From contig NZ_MU158689.1 in NCBI RefSeq assembly GCF_015209965.1, forward strand, positions 388,648 through 452,647: 64,000 nt of DNA, given 5' to 3'. The stretch's first letter is position 1. Every line of letters begins with the position of its first letter. Below, in pieces: positions 19,690 to 29,211 of the stretch. The stretch comes from Sphingobacterium pedocola. GTDB lineage: Bacteria; Bacteroidota; Bacteroidia; Sphingobacteriales; Sphingobacteriaceae. The notes under the pieces are model-generated. The model was not told the DNA's origin. It made no database searches and was given only the letters and a program-made list of their open reading frames with translations. A program made the translations under genes and the position numbers.

Positions 19690-22600
19690 ATGAAACACAA
19701 AAACACGTTAAACTTTAAAACCAGCTTCTTGGCCTTTACGCTGTTGGGTACACTATGCATTCCAAAGGACACGATGGCGCAAGTCCCCGCTACCCAAGTG
19801 CAGTCTATCCCTAAAGTAATCGGTCGGGTTGTCGGTAGCGACCATAAGCCGCTTAGCGGGGTCACTGTATCGATCAAAGAAGACAAACAAAATATCACGA
19901 CCACAAACCGGGTTGGTGAATTTATACTTTCTCCCCAAAAACAGGATGAAACATTAGCTATCTCCGCGATTGGGTACAAAACCCAAGAAATAAAACTATC
20001 CAAGGACACCAAATTGCCTTTGATTATTAAATTGGAAGAAACGACCGATCAGATTGAGGAAGTGATTGTTACAGGGTATGGCACTAGATCGAAAGAAAGT
20101 TTTACGGGTAGTGCAAGCACCTTTACAAAAGAAGAATTACTCCGGGTCGGGAATAAAAATGTTTTACAAAGTTTACAGAACTTAGATCCATCGTTTGTCT
20201 TGACAGAGAATCTAAGTATCGGTTCCGATCCGAATGCACTTCCAGATGTACAACTTCGTGGACAATCAGGGGTAGGCGATATTCGTGGCGATTATGTAGG
20301 TAATCCCAATGAACCGTTATTTATTTTAGACGGTTTTATAGCAAATCTTCAAAAAATAATGGATTTAGACATGAATCGTATAGCTTCAATTACCTTGCTT
20401 AAGGATGCTGCGGCTAAAGCAATTTATGGCTCTCGGGCTGCCAATGGCGTTATTGTTATTGAAACAATCGTACCAAAAGAAGGGGCTATGCGAATTTCCT
20501 ATACAGGCAATTTTAACCTTGAAGCTCCCGACCTGTCATCTTACCAACTTGCGAATGCTACCGAAAAGCTACAAATAGAAAAAAATGCAGGTCGCTACAA
20601 TGCAGTACATCCATTTACGCAAGAGCTCCTTAATGAACAATACAATCAGCGGTTCAAGAGTATTGAAGAAGGTGTCGATACCTATTGGCTCTCACAACCC
20701 GTACGCGTGGGCTTAGGAGATAAACACACGCTTATGCTAGAAGGTGGAACACAGACATTAAGATACGGGCTAGATTTTACCTATAATAATGTCAAAGGTG
20801 TGATGAAGGGGTCTAATCGCGAAAACATAGGGGGATCCATCAACCTTTCTTACAGAACAGGAAAGGTCATTTTTAGAAATATACTCAACATCAATTTCAA
20901 CAAATCAAACAATTCTCCTTACGGAGCATTTTCAGAGTACACCCGTTTAAACCCTTATGACAGTCCCTACAACGAGGTAGGAAACCTTAGAAAGACGCTC
21001 AACACATTTGTAACAAGCCCTTTTACAGGAGGTTCAACAACGTATTATTTTAACCCACTATATAATGCAAGTTTGGAGACAAAAAATTTCTCGAAATATC
21101 ATGAACTCACAGAGAATTTTTATGCCGAATGGACGCCTATAGAATCATTACGATTTACAGGACGTATTGGCTACACCTTTAATGGTAGTGCTTCCGAAAA
21201 TTTTCTACCAGGAGACCACACCAATTTTGCGTTATGGACTGGTGAAAACTTCTACAAAAGAGGTTCTTACACCATGGTTGATGGCGTTAGTAATTCCGTT
21301 AATTCAGATATTTATGCCAATTGGTCTAAAACAATAGGAAAACACTCCATCTTAATCAACGGGGGAGCGAACGTTACAGCTATGCAAAGCCAGAATCATG
21401 GAATGACAGCGTGGGGATTTCTCAATAATCGTGTTAGCTACATTACTTTTGCCAAACAGTACGCCGACAATGGTGTTCCAAGTGGTACAGAATCCATACA
21501 ACGTGAAATTGGATTGATCGGTTTTACAAACTATTCCTACGATAACAAATATTTTGCAGATCTGAGTATTCGTCGGAACGCTTCCTCTATGTTTGGAGCC
21601 GATAATCGCTGGGGTACATTCTGGTCAATAGGTTTAGGCTGGAATGTACATCAAGAAACTTTCTTAAAAAACCTGACTCATATAAACCTTTTGAGACTGA
21701 GAAGTTCGCTAGGCTCGACAGGCAGTCAAAATTTTAATCCTTATCAGGCGATGACGATTTACAACTTCTTCAACAGCAGTACATATGATAATATTTCAGG
21801 TGCTTACTTAGCTGGACTCGCCAACGATAGGTTGAAATGGCAGGAAGCTTTTGATTATAACGTAGGAACTGATATTAGATTATTTGACAGATTAAATGTA
21901 AAACTTGATTATTTCATAAGTAACACGAATAATCTATTAATTGACTTCACACTCCCACCTTCAACTGGCTATTACTCCTATAAAGAAAACTTAGGAAGAA
22001 CACAGAAAAAAGGATATGAAGGAACCATAAACTACTTAGTTTTCTCAGACAAAAGTACACAATCTCATTTCTCTGTATTTACATCATTTGCACACAACTC
22101 AAACAAACTACTTGAAATTGCCAATGCACTAAAACAAATTAACAGCGAACGAGATGGTTCAACAGAAAACCTAAATGTACCAAAAATCCGTTATGAAGAA
22201 GGACAATCCATTAACTCCATATGGGCAGTACCTTCTTTAGGAATAGATCCTGCTACTGGACGTGAGGTATTCCGATCAAAAGATGGTACGAGCACTTACA
22301 ATTGGAATCCTGATGACCAAGTCGTTATCGGCGTATCTGATCCAAAACTAAGGGGAAATTTAGGCTTCAATCTAGAATACAAAGGATGGGGATTGAGTAC
22401 ATCATTTCGGTATACATTAGGCGAAGACTACTACAATTCGACCCTAGTCAACCGTGTGGAAAATGTAAACATAGCTTATAATGTAGACACGCGTGTGCTT
22501 TATGACACATGGCAGCAGATTGGCGATGAGGCTATATTCAAAAGAATAACAGCGACACCAACTACCACAAGACCGACATCTCGTTTCTTACAAAAGAAAT

Positions 22601-22794
22601 CAGATCTGACACTTTCATCGATCAACGCATATTATGACTTCAAATGGAAAAACCTTTCCAAATACCACCTCAAAAACCTAAAACTTGGTTTTTATACAAC
22701 TGAAGCCTTCGTCTTATCAACAGTTAGAACAGAAAGGGGTACAGAATATCCATTTGCACGAACTTTTTCATTCTCACTTCAAACCACTTTTTAA
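19690..22794 (+). CDS. SusC/RagA family TonB-linked outer-membrane transporter
   Basis: A TonB-dependent outer-membrane importer that pairs with a SusD lipoprotein lid. A signal peptide covers about 1-30 (ending near MAQ). A carboxypeptidase-regulatory-like domain follows (about 42-120, VIGRVVGSDHKPLSGVTVSI). Next comes EEVIVTGYGTRSKESFTGS at the plug start, with the plug sequence DAAAKAIYGSRAANGVIVIET near 240, and then a long barrel ending in an aromatic residue (SFSLQTTF). The length of 1034 residues is normal. No STN signalling domain is visible before the regulatory-like domain. The ligand is unknown; the two TlpA redoxins downstream argue for peptides or other non-glycan substrates as well as sugars. 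Confidence 0.93.
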   Translation: MKHKNTLNFKTSFLAFTLLGTLCIPKDTMAQVPATQVQSIPKVIGRVVGSDHKPLSGVTVSIKEDKQNITTTNRVGEFILSPQKQDETLAISAIGYKTQEIKLSKDTKLPLIIKLEETTDQIEEVIVTGYGTRSKESFTGSASTFTKEELLRVGNKNVLQSLQNLDPSFVLTENLSIGSDPNALPDVQLRGQSGVGDIRGDYVGNPNEPLFILDGFIANLQKIMDLDMNRIASITLLKDAAAKAIYGSRAANGVIVIETIVPKEGAMRISYTGNFNLEAPDLSSYQLANATEKLQIEKNAGRYNAVHPFTQELLNEQYNQRFKSIEEGVDTYWLSQPVRVGLGDKHTLMLEGGTQTLRYGLDFTYNNVKGVMKGSNRENIGGSINLSYRTGKVIFRNILNINFNKSNNSPYGAFSEYTRLNPYDSPYNEVGNLRKTLNTFVTSPFTGGSTTYYFNPLYNASLETKNFSKYHELTENFYAEWTPIESLRFTGRIGYTFNGSASENFLPGDHTNFALWTGENFYKRGSYTMVDGVSNSVNSDIYANWSKTIGKHSILINGGANVTAMQSQNHGMTAWGFLNNRVSYITFAKQYADNGVPSGTESIQREIGLIGFTNYSYDNKYFADLSIRRNASSMFGADNRWGTFWSIGLGWNVHQETFLKNLTHINLLRLRSSLGSTGSQNFNPYQAMTIYNFFNSSTYDNISGAYLAGLANDRLKWQEAFDYNVGTDIRLFDRLNVKLDYFISNTNNLLIDFTLPPSTGYYSYKENLGRTQKKGYEGTINYLVFSDKSTQSHFSVFTSFAHNSNKLLEIANALKQINSERDGSTENLNVPKIRYEEGQSINSIWAVPSLGIDPATGREVFRSKDGTSTYNWNPDDQVVIGVSDPKLRGNLGFNLEYKGWGLSTSFRYTLGEDYYNSTLVNRVENVNIAYNVDTRVLYDTWQQIGDEAIFKRITATPTTTRPTSRFLQKKSDLTLSSINAYYDFKWKNLSKYHLKNLKLGFYTTEAFVLSTVRTERGTEYPFARTFSFSLQTTF

Positions 22795-22795
22795 T

Positions 22796-24208
22796 ATGAA
22801 AACTAAGCAAATAGCATATATTTTAGTAGCGGTAGTTCTACTAACTTTAAACGTATCATGTGAAAAATGGTTAGATGTACAGCCAAATTCGCAAGTCAAG
22901 TCTTCTGAGCTACTCAGCACAGAACAAGGCTATAAGGAAGCCTTAGCGGGTATCTACACACTTCTTACAGACAATTCTTTGTATGGCAAAGAACTTACTT
23001 ATGGTATGCATGGGGTATTGTCACATGAATGGAAAAACTATCCATTAGCTTATGCAGATGATGCTCAATATGATTATGAGACAACTTTATCTCAAGGTCG
23101 AATTGAAGGCATTTGGAGTAAAATGTACAATGCAATTAGCAATACCAATTATCTATTACAAAACATTGATAATAGCCAAGTCTTCTCCGGAAAAAATTAT
23201 GAAATAATCAAAGGCGAAGCACTAGCACTACGCGGATTCATTCATTTTGATCTTTTACGGAATTTTGGCGTCAGTTATGTCTTAAATCCCAACCAACAAG
23301 CCATCCCTTATGTCACACAGTATTCCGCAAAACAGACTGCACAATCTACTGTACAAGTTGTTATTGAGAAAATAATCGAAGACCTAAAAGCTGCTAAAGA
23401 GTTATTAAAATATGATCCAATTTACACGGGAGAAGTTATTAACGAATTTAACGATAACGGTTATTTACTTAATAGACAGCTGCATCTAAACTATTATGCA
23501 GTAGAAGCCCTATTAGCGCGTATTTATCTTTACATCGGAAAATACGACTTAGCTGAAATTGCAGCTAATAATGTTATACAGGCTAACAAATTTGCCTTTG
23601 TAAGTCAAGCTAGTTTTGCCTCTGGGGTAGATCCAAGTGGTGCAAGCGAACAGATATTTGGACTACAACTGAATACGCTAAGCTTAAATAATACCAATTT
23701 CCTATCGGATGAAGGAACTACGACTTTTTCGCTAGATCAAGCCTCAAAGTCGTTATATATTTCTTCAACAGATGACTACAGGTCTTATTTATTTATAAAC
23801 GGTACAACAACCAATACACTGAATAACATCTACACCCTAAAGTATGCCAAGACAACTGACGATTCTTATTATATAAATAAAATACCTATAATAAAGCTAT
23901 CGGAAATGTATCTAATACTCGCAGAAAGTCTATGGTCACAGGATAAGGACCCTCTTCTGGTCTTGAACAGACAACGTAACGCTAGGGGATTATCCTCCCT
24001 AACTGTGTTACCGACCGATGTTAGAACACTTTTTACAAACGAATATCGAATAGAATTTTTAGCAGAGGGTCAATTATTTTACTATTACAAACGGATTAAC
24101 CAGGAAATCATCCATGGCTCTACGACTAATCTGGTAAATTCTAAGGGATACACGTTTCCAATTCCACCAAATGAAACAACAAGTGCTGACAGACAACCAA
24201 ATAGATAA
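22796..24208 (+). CDS. SusD/RagB family outer-membrane lipoprotein
   Basis: The start is taken as ATG at 22796, right after the SusC stop, because MKTKQIAYILVAVVLL followed by NVSC gives a proper lipoprotein signal with the lipidated cysteine near residue 22; an earlier in-frame start would lie inside susC. The mature start EKWLDVQPNSQV and the helical TPR-like middle (ALALRGFIHFDLLRNFG) are typical of SusD proteins, which close the SusC pore and bind substrate. About 470 residues. Confidence 0.93.
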   Translation: MKTKQIAYILVAVVLLTLNVSCEKWLDVQPNSQVKSSELLSTEQGYKEALAGIYTLLTDNSLYGKELTYGMHGVLSHEWKNYPLAYADDAQYDYETTLSQGRIEGIWSKMYNAISNTNYLLQNIDNSQVFSGKNYEIIKGEALALRGFIHFDLLRNFGVSYVLNPNQQAIPYVTQYSAKQTAQSTVQVVIEKIIEDLKAAKELLKYDPIYTGEVINEFNDNGYLLNRQLHLNYYAVEALLARIYLYIGKYDLAEIAANNVIQANKFAFVSQASFASGVDPSGASEQIFGLQLNTLSLNNTNFLSDEGTTTFSLDQASKSLYISSTDDYRSYLFINGTTTNTLNNIYTLKYAKTTDDSYYINKIPIIKLSEMYLILAESLWSQDKDPLLVLNRQRNARGLSSLTVLPTDVRTLFTNEYRIEFLAEGQLFYYYKRINQEIIHGSTTNLVNSKGYTFPIPPNETTSADRQPNR

Positions 24209-24215
24209 TTGCCTT

Positions 24216-24968
24216 ATGAAAAGATTACATTACATATTTTTTAGTTTGATCGTATTGCTCACTGGATGTGAGAAGAACGAACCGATCGTGTTCAAGAAAG
24301 AAGATGCAGCCTTACAATTATGGTTTGGAACAACAAATCAAGTATTGGACAGTGTAAGTTTCAATTTTTCTTACATGACATCCGACACCGACTCGGTAGT
24401 ATTTAATGCCCGGATACTTGGAAAACCGTTAGATCATGATATCGAATTCGAACTTTCCCCTGAAGGTGACGCAGACTTGGTATACTTTGCCTTGCCGAAA
24501 TTTATCATAAAAGCAGGAGAAGTAGAAGTAAAATATCCTATATATTTTGAAAAACCTGATAATTATCAGGAATTCAAAACAGCAGAGGGCGTTATTCTAT
24601 TCAAACTTAAACCCTCCCCGATGTTTAAAGAAGGAAATAAGGAAATGTCGGCCCTTAAGATCTCTTTAAAGAACAGTCTAGCTAAACCTGACAATTGGGA
24701 CAGTGCTCTTTTTCCGTATTCATCACTTAATACATATTTTGGAGCATATAGTAATCGTAAATTCGAATTTATGATCGAGACCCTTGGCGTAAGCTATTTC
24801 AACGTATTTTTATCTACCAACGCAGCTCAGAACACAGACCCAAAGGCCATTTCCTCAATTTTTGCAAATTATTACGCTAGTATTTGTAGGACAACGCTTG
24901 CGGAATACAATGCCACGCACACCAACCCTATGATAGATGAAGATACTCAAATTCCTGTTACCTTTTAA
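24216..24968 (+). CDS. DUF4843-type lipoprotein
   Basis: A predicted lipoprotein of about 250 residues. The start at 24216 gives the signal MKRLHYIFFSLIVLLTGC with the lipobox LTGC; it lies 7 bases after the susD stop. The pattern fits the DUF4843 family, which is regularly found directly after SusD and before a PKD-like lipoprotein in Bacteroidota. Its role is unknown; location and lipid anchor suggest a surface accessory to the SusCD complex. Confidence 0.75.
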   Translation: MKRLHYIFFSLIVLLTGCEKNEPIVFKKEDAALQLWFGTTNQVLDSVSFNFSYMTSDTDSVVFNARILGKPLDHDIEFELSPEGDADLVYFALPKFIIKAGEVEVKYPIYFEKPDNYQEFKTAEGVILFKLKPSPMFKEGNKEMSALKISLKNSLAKPDNWDSALFPYSSLNTYFGAYSNRKFEFMIETLGVSYFNVFLSTNAAQNTDPKAISSIFANYYASICRTTLAEYNATHTNPMIDEDTQIPVTF

Positions 24969-24978
24969 TAATAAGATC

Positions 24979-26562
24979 ATGAGAAAAATACTGAATTATT
25001 ACATATGTATTATGTTTTTGTGCTCCTTCATAAGTTGTATCAAAGACCAAGGCAATTACGATTATACAGAATTCAACCCAATAAAAATTGACACAGCGAA
25101 TTCTTCCATAAAAAGTTCCTACTCCATATCATTTAGAGATGTTGTAAGTATTGCACCAAAAATATATTATAATGGAGAACTCATAAAGAATGTCGATCAA
25201 TTTAAAGATCGATTGTCTTTCACCTGGACGCTCTGTCAGACATTTTCATCGGGAACAATATTTCCTTTGGACACCTTATCCCATGATATTGTGCTCGACG
25301 CACCAATCTTACAGTCATCAGGAACTTGGGAAATTAAACTAACCGTGAAAGATCTAGAAACGAACATCGATACGTACGCCAAATTTGCTTTAAACATCAG
25401 TGAAAGTTTTCCTGACGGATGGATGGCTCTGTATGAGCGAAACGGTGAAACAGAGGTTGGCTTAATCGTAGATGAACGTGTCAAATCTAACGTCGTGCAT
25501 AATAGAGTTTTGTATGACATTCTAAAGGATGCAAATGGTCAAAGTCTCATCGGCAAACCAGTAACTTTTCAATATGCGCAATCCAGTGGCGTTAGAGACA
25601 GACGAGTCATTATTGTATCCGACCAAGATATGATTGGAGTCGACAAATCTTCTTTTGTAAAAACGTTATCATTTGATGAGTTTTTCTTTGCGAGCCCAAC
25701 AACAAAAAAAGTAACTGCTTTTACAGGAATCGCCAGCAAGGACTTCATTATCAACGACAACAGGATGTACGCCTTAGATGTAAGTTCTTCACCAACTGGA
25801 AGAGATGCATCAAAGTTTGGTCTTGCCTCAGGGAATGATCAGATAATATTAGCCCCATGGCAACCCACAAAATATGTCCAAAGCTACAATGGTCTGGCTT
25901 ATGATAGTGTCGAAAAAAAATTCTTAAAGCTTACAAGTGGAACAACAAACTTTACAGCTTTTACAAATTTACCTAACGCTGTATTTAACCCCAATGCAGT
26001 TGGCTTAGACCTTGTAGTCTATGACTGGGGATATGGGGGGCCAACGCCCGCTTTGGCATTTGAATATCTTATTATGAAAGATGCTACCAAAACATATCTA
26101 CTATCTGCGAATTTTGCGAGTGCTGCAGATGCGGCTGTGCCTCAGAAAAAAATCGATATGTCTTCCTATCCAGGAATTACAACAGTAAATTCAATGACTG
26201 TGGCTGTGGCAGGGCAATATCTTCTTTACAGTAATCCAAACAATGTTTATCTACATAAGTTCAACAACAATCCACCAACCACTGAAGAAATATGGGCGGC
26301 ACCTAATGGTGAGACGATAACTGATATTTCGGTACTCAAATCATCAAATCTTCCCTTTCAATTAAACGCGAATAATCTTTTCCCTACCGTAAATCAATAC
26401 GTCTATTTTGCCACATGGAATGAAAGCACAGAAAATGGAAAAATATATTGCTACAAGATAGATATTACCAATGGAAGCATCGACCGATCTACCGAAAGAG
26501 TCTACGAAGGCTTTGGAAAAATCAAGGAAATGAATTACAAATATAATCTACCGGGCACTTAG
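24979..26562 (+). CDS. PKD-like family lipoprotein
   Basis: A predicted lipoprotein of about 527 residues. The start at 24979 gives MRKILNYYICIMFLCSFISC, with lipidation likely at Cys20, then the KDQGNYDYTEFNPIKID segment characteristic of the PKD-like lipoproteins of SusCD loci. The C-terminal two thirds look like a beta-propeller or similar beta-rich fold. It follows the DUF4843 gene by 10 bases. It probably binds ligand at the cell surface; the ligand is unknown. Confidence 0.78.
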   Translation: MRKILNYYICIMFLCSFISCIKDQGNYDYTEFNPIKIDTANSSIKSSYSISFRDVVSIAPKIYYNGELIKNVDQFKDRLSFTWTLCQTFSSGTIFPLDTLSHDIVLDAPILQSSGTWEIKLTVKDLETNIDTYAKFALNISESFPDGWMALYERNGETEVGLIVDERVKSNVVHNRVLYDILKDANGQSLIGKPVTFQYAQSSGVRDRRVIIVSDQDMIGVDKSSFVKTLSFDEFFFASPTTKKVTAFTGIASKDFIINDNRMYALDVSSSPTGRDASKFGLASGNDQIILAPWQPTKYVQSYNGLAYDSVEKKFLKLTSGTTNFTAFTNLPNAVFNPNAVGLDLVVYDWGYGGPTPALAFEYLIMKDATKTYLLSANFASAADAAVPQKKIDMSSYPGITTVNSMTVAVAGQYLLYSNPNNVYLHKFNNNPPTTEEIWAAPNGETITDISVLKSSNLPFQLNANNLFPTVNQYVYFATWNESTENGKIYCYKIDITNGSIDRSTERVYEGFGKIKEMNYKYNLPGT

Positions 26563-26610
26563 CAAAAGAATACCGTAAAAAAAATAATACAAATACATAG
26601 AGAAAGAAAG

Positions 26611-27765
26611 ATGAAGAAAATAATATTTACGATACTCGTACTGGCATGCATAAGTATTGCCCAGGGACAAGATTTTAAAATCAAAGGAAAACTTGCTGGT
26701 CAAGGCGACCACGAAATCACCCTAGATGGACTAGATGGAAAAATAACCGTCAAAGCTAAAAATGGTGTTTTTGAACTAAGTGGCAGAGCTGCAGATGAGC
26801 CATTTGTCACGCAAATAAACACTACATACGACCGAAATATCTACTTAGGTGGCGGTAAATCTGGCATGTACCAACCTGCGCCCCCATTAGAAATAGTTAT
26901 TAGCAAGGGTGCTACTATTCTTATTGACGGTAAGGTAGATGATTTACATCTTGCTCAAGTTACCGGTGACATTTTTAATGAGGGTTTCACAAAATTACGT
27001 AACGCGCAAAAAGAAGACACCAAGCAAATGTCTACTCTTCAACAACAATTTACTGAAATAAGAATGATGGGGGTAAAAGAAGAGACGGAGGCACATGTCA
27101 AAAAAATGATGGCGAATAGAGTAGCTACAGAAAAAGGAAGAAAATCATTTATTCAGCAAAACCCTGATCTTTTTGCAAGTTTGTATTTTCTAAGCCGCTT
27201 CTCCAACAGCTATCCGCCCAGTGAATTAGAGGCGGCCTATAATGCTTTGTCAGCAACTTATAAAACCACCAATTATGCCAAAGGATTGGAATCAAAAATT
27301 GCGGCCAACAAAATTGTTAGCGAAGGTGGCCCAATGCCGAATTTCACAAAACCTGATACTGATGGCAAACCTGTTAGTTTATCCGACTTCAGAGGAAAAT
27401 ACGTTTTATTAGACTTCTGGGGAAGTTGGTGTGGGCCATGTCGTGCGGCAAATCCGCATTTAAAAGAGCTATACGGCAAATACAAATCAATGGGTTTCGA
27501 GATATTGGGTGTCGCCAGCGAAAAAGTCAAAAGTCAAAGTGTCGCAGAAAAAAACTGGAAAGAAGCCATTGAAAAAGATGGTCTTACTTGGGTCAATGTA
27601 TTGAATGACGAAGAAACGATGAAACAAGATGTCATCCAGATGTACAACATTGAAGCATACCCAACACAGATCTTACTCGACAAAGATGGCAAACTTATAG
27701 CTCGATGGAGAGGTGCTGCGCAACAAGAATTAGATAAAAAACTAGAAGAAATATTCGGTAACTAA
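26611..27765 (+). CDS. TlpA-like thiol:disulfide oxidoreductase with DUF4369-type N-terminus
   Basis: An exported redoxin of 384 residues. A signal peptide (MKKIIFTILVLACISIAQG) is followed by a beta-rich DUF4369-like region (about 22-120), a helical segment, and a thioredoxin fold from about 240. The active site is WCGPC with Cys274 and Cys277, and the cis-Pro loop is EAYPTQILLDKDGK. It presumably reduces or isomerises disulfides in the periplasm or at the outer membrane. Such redoxins are common in SusCD operons linked to protein or peptide use; the link is by association only. Confidence 0.9.
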   Translation: MKKIIFTILVLACISIAQGQDFKIKGKLAGQGDHEITLDGLDGKITVKAKNGVFELSGRAADEPFVTQINTTYDRNIYLGGGKSGMYQPAPPLEIVISKGATILIDGKVDDLHLAQVTGDIFNEGFTKLRNAQKEDTKQMSTLQQQFTEIRMMGVKEETEAHVKKMMANRVATEKGRKSFIQQNPDLFASLYFLSRFSNSYPPSELEAAYNALSATYKTTNYAKGLESKIAANKIVSEGGPMPNFTKPDTDGKPVSLSDFRGKYVLLDFWGSWCGPCRAANPHLKELYGKYKSMGFEILGVASEKVKSQSVAEKNWKEAIEKDGLTWVNVLNDEETMKQDVIQMYNIEAYPTQILLDKDGKLIARWRGAAQQELDKKLEEIFGN

Positions 27766-27775
27766 ACAGAACAAA

Positions 27776-28963
27776 ATGAAAAACATAAAATCTCACCTTT
27801 TATTATTCGTGATATTTTTGAGCTTAAGCAGTGTATACACTGCTCAAGCTCAAAAAAAAGCAACTATTACGATAGAAGGTCATGTTGCCGCACGAAATCC
27901 ATCCTTTCTTGACAAATACAATTGGGTATGGCTATACAAAGGTTTCGGTTCGGAGAGACAGTTAGTAGACTCTGCGCAGGTAGATACGACAGGTGTCTTT
28001 ACACTGAAACTGAAATCTGTGGAGCCCGAATTCTATAGTTTAGATATTTTAAAATGGCAATCCGCTTCATTTTATTCTGATACTGACTTACACATTGAAG
28101 CACGTGGATATGATACATCACGTGTTAAGATGAGAAATTCGGGATTTGTAAATGTAAAAAGTAATTCATCTGCCAATCGATTGATAAATGCGGCCAACTA
28201 CAACAATTATTTAGCATCACTTGAGATGGAAGAATTGAATGCCGAATGGATGTCTTCCATGAGACATGCGCAGAAAGACTCTACATGGTCAAAATACATT
28301 AAGTCAGATGGGCTAATCCGGAAAAAAAGCAACTTTGAGCTACTGCGTCTCCAAAATTTGATCCAAACAAACACAGACAACCCAGGAGTAATTTATCTTT
28401 TAAGTTTATATCCTACGGATGCCGATAGTGAGTTTTTTGAAAGCCAAATTGAAAACGCACTCTTAAAATTTCCTACATCATCCGATTTGAAACACCTGAA
28501 AGCGCAATATCAAACTAAAAAAGAAATAAGGTTTTCGTTAAAGAGAGGAAGTTTAATACCAGATCTAGTCTATGCAAATGCAGAAGGAAAAATTATCGAT
28601 ATCAAAGACTACAGCGGGAAATATGTTTTAATAGATTTTTGGGCGAGTTGGTGTGGCCCATGTCGTAAAGCTATTCCAGCTATCAAAGAACTATATGAAA
28701 CCTATAAAGACAAAGGATTTGAGGTATTAAGTGTATCCATTGATACAAATAGAGAAGCTTGGGTGAAAGCTGTGCACGAGGAAAACATGCCTTGGGCGCA
28801 AGTAATAAGTCCAGACAAAAACAAAACGTTAAAGGAATTTATGATTATTGGAATTCCTACCTTATTCTTAATAGACAAAGAAGGTAAAATCGTGGAGAAA
28901 TTTACTGGTTTTTCAGAAAGCTTAAAAAAACAGGTGGTAACATCACTTGAAAGCAACATCTAA
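27776..28963 (+). CDS. Second TlpA-like thiol:disulfide oxidoreductase of the operon
   Basis: A paralogous redoxin of 395 residues starting 11 bases after the previous gene stops. It has a signal peptide ending near AQAQ (about 25), a divergent N-terminal region, and a C-terminal thioredoxin fold with WASWCGPC (Cys293 and Cys296) and the cis-Pro loop IGIPTLFLIDKEGK. The two redoxins share the active-site surroundings but little in the N-terminal half, so they probably act on different partners. It is the last gene of the operon, closed by a 16-bp hairpin. Confidence 0.9.
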   Translation: MKNIKSHLLLFVIFLSLSSVYTAQAQKKATITIEGHVAARNPSFLDKYNWVWLYKGFGSERQLVDSAQVDTTGVFTLKLKSVEPEFYSLDILKWQSASFYSDTDLHIEARGYDTSRVKMRNSGFVNVKSNSSANRLINAANYNNYLASLEMEELNAEWMSSMRHAQKDSTWSKYIKSDGLIRKKSNFELLRLQNLIQTNTDNPGVIYLLSLYPTDADSEFFESQIENALLKFPTSSDLKHLKAQYQTKKEIRFSLKRGSLIPDLVYANAEGKIIDIKDYSGKYVLIDFWASWCGPCRKAIPAIKELYETYKDKGFEVLSVSIDTNREAWVKAVHEENMPWAQVISPDKNKTLKEFMIIGIPTLFLIDKEGKIVEKFTGFSESLKKQVVTSLESNI

Positions 28964-28965
28964 TT

Positions 28966-29003
28966 AATAATAAGAAGGAGAGATGGTTCTCCTTCTTATT
29001 ATT
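28966..29003 (+). terminator. Strong hairpin terminator of the sigma-regulated SusCD/TlpA operon
   Basis: A perfect 16-bp stem (28966-28981 with 28988-29003, AATAATAAGAAGGAGA and its complement) with a 6-base loop, starting 3 bases after the last stop codon. There is no long T-run on the plus side, but the A/T-rich stem base can serve both strands. Confidence 0.8.
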
Positions 29004-29090
29004 CCAGTCCGTGTAGTACATCTCCTTGATATGCTCGCGGATGTCACGCGAACTCATCCCAAGTCCGTACTGGAGTTGCAACTTAAACTA
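29004..29090 (-). pseudogene. Remnant of an IS256-family (mutator type) transposase
   Basis: On the minus strand one frame reads LQYGLGMSSRDIREHIKEMY followed by YTDW. This resembles the conserved segment of IS256-family transposases (a YxxGMSxRDI-x-I-E/K-MY pattern). The frame begins right after a TAG stop and ends into the terminator hairpin. About 27 codons remain and no terminal inverted repeats were seen. It is a scrap, not a functional element. Confidence 0.5.
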
Positions 29091-29159
29091 GGAGGATCGA
29101 TCTTTTGAATGGGATATTCCGGTGCAAAAAGAGAATGGTCTACTTTAGGTTTTAAAATA

Positions 29160-29188
29160 AAAGGCAAACAACCAAGTCATTTGCCTTT
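29160..29188 (-). terminator. Hairpin terminator of the SDR gene
   Basis: A perfect 9-bp stem AAAGGCAAA (29160-29168) / TTTGCCTTT (29180-29188) with an 11-base loop, followed on the minus strand by a T-rich tract, 24 bases after the SDR stop. Confidence 0.7.
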
Positions 29189-29211
29189 CAAACTTAGAAA
29201 ATATTTTTCAA

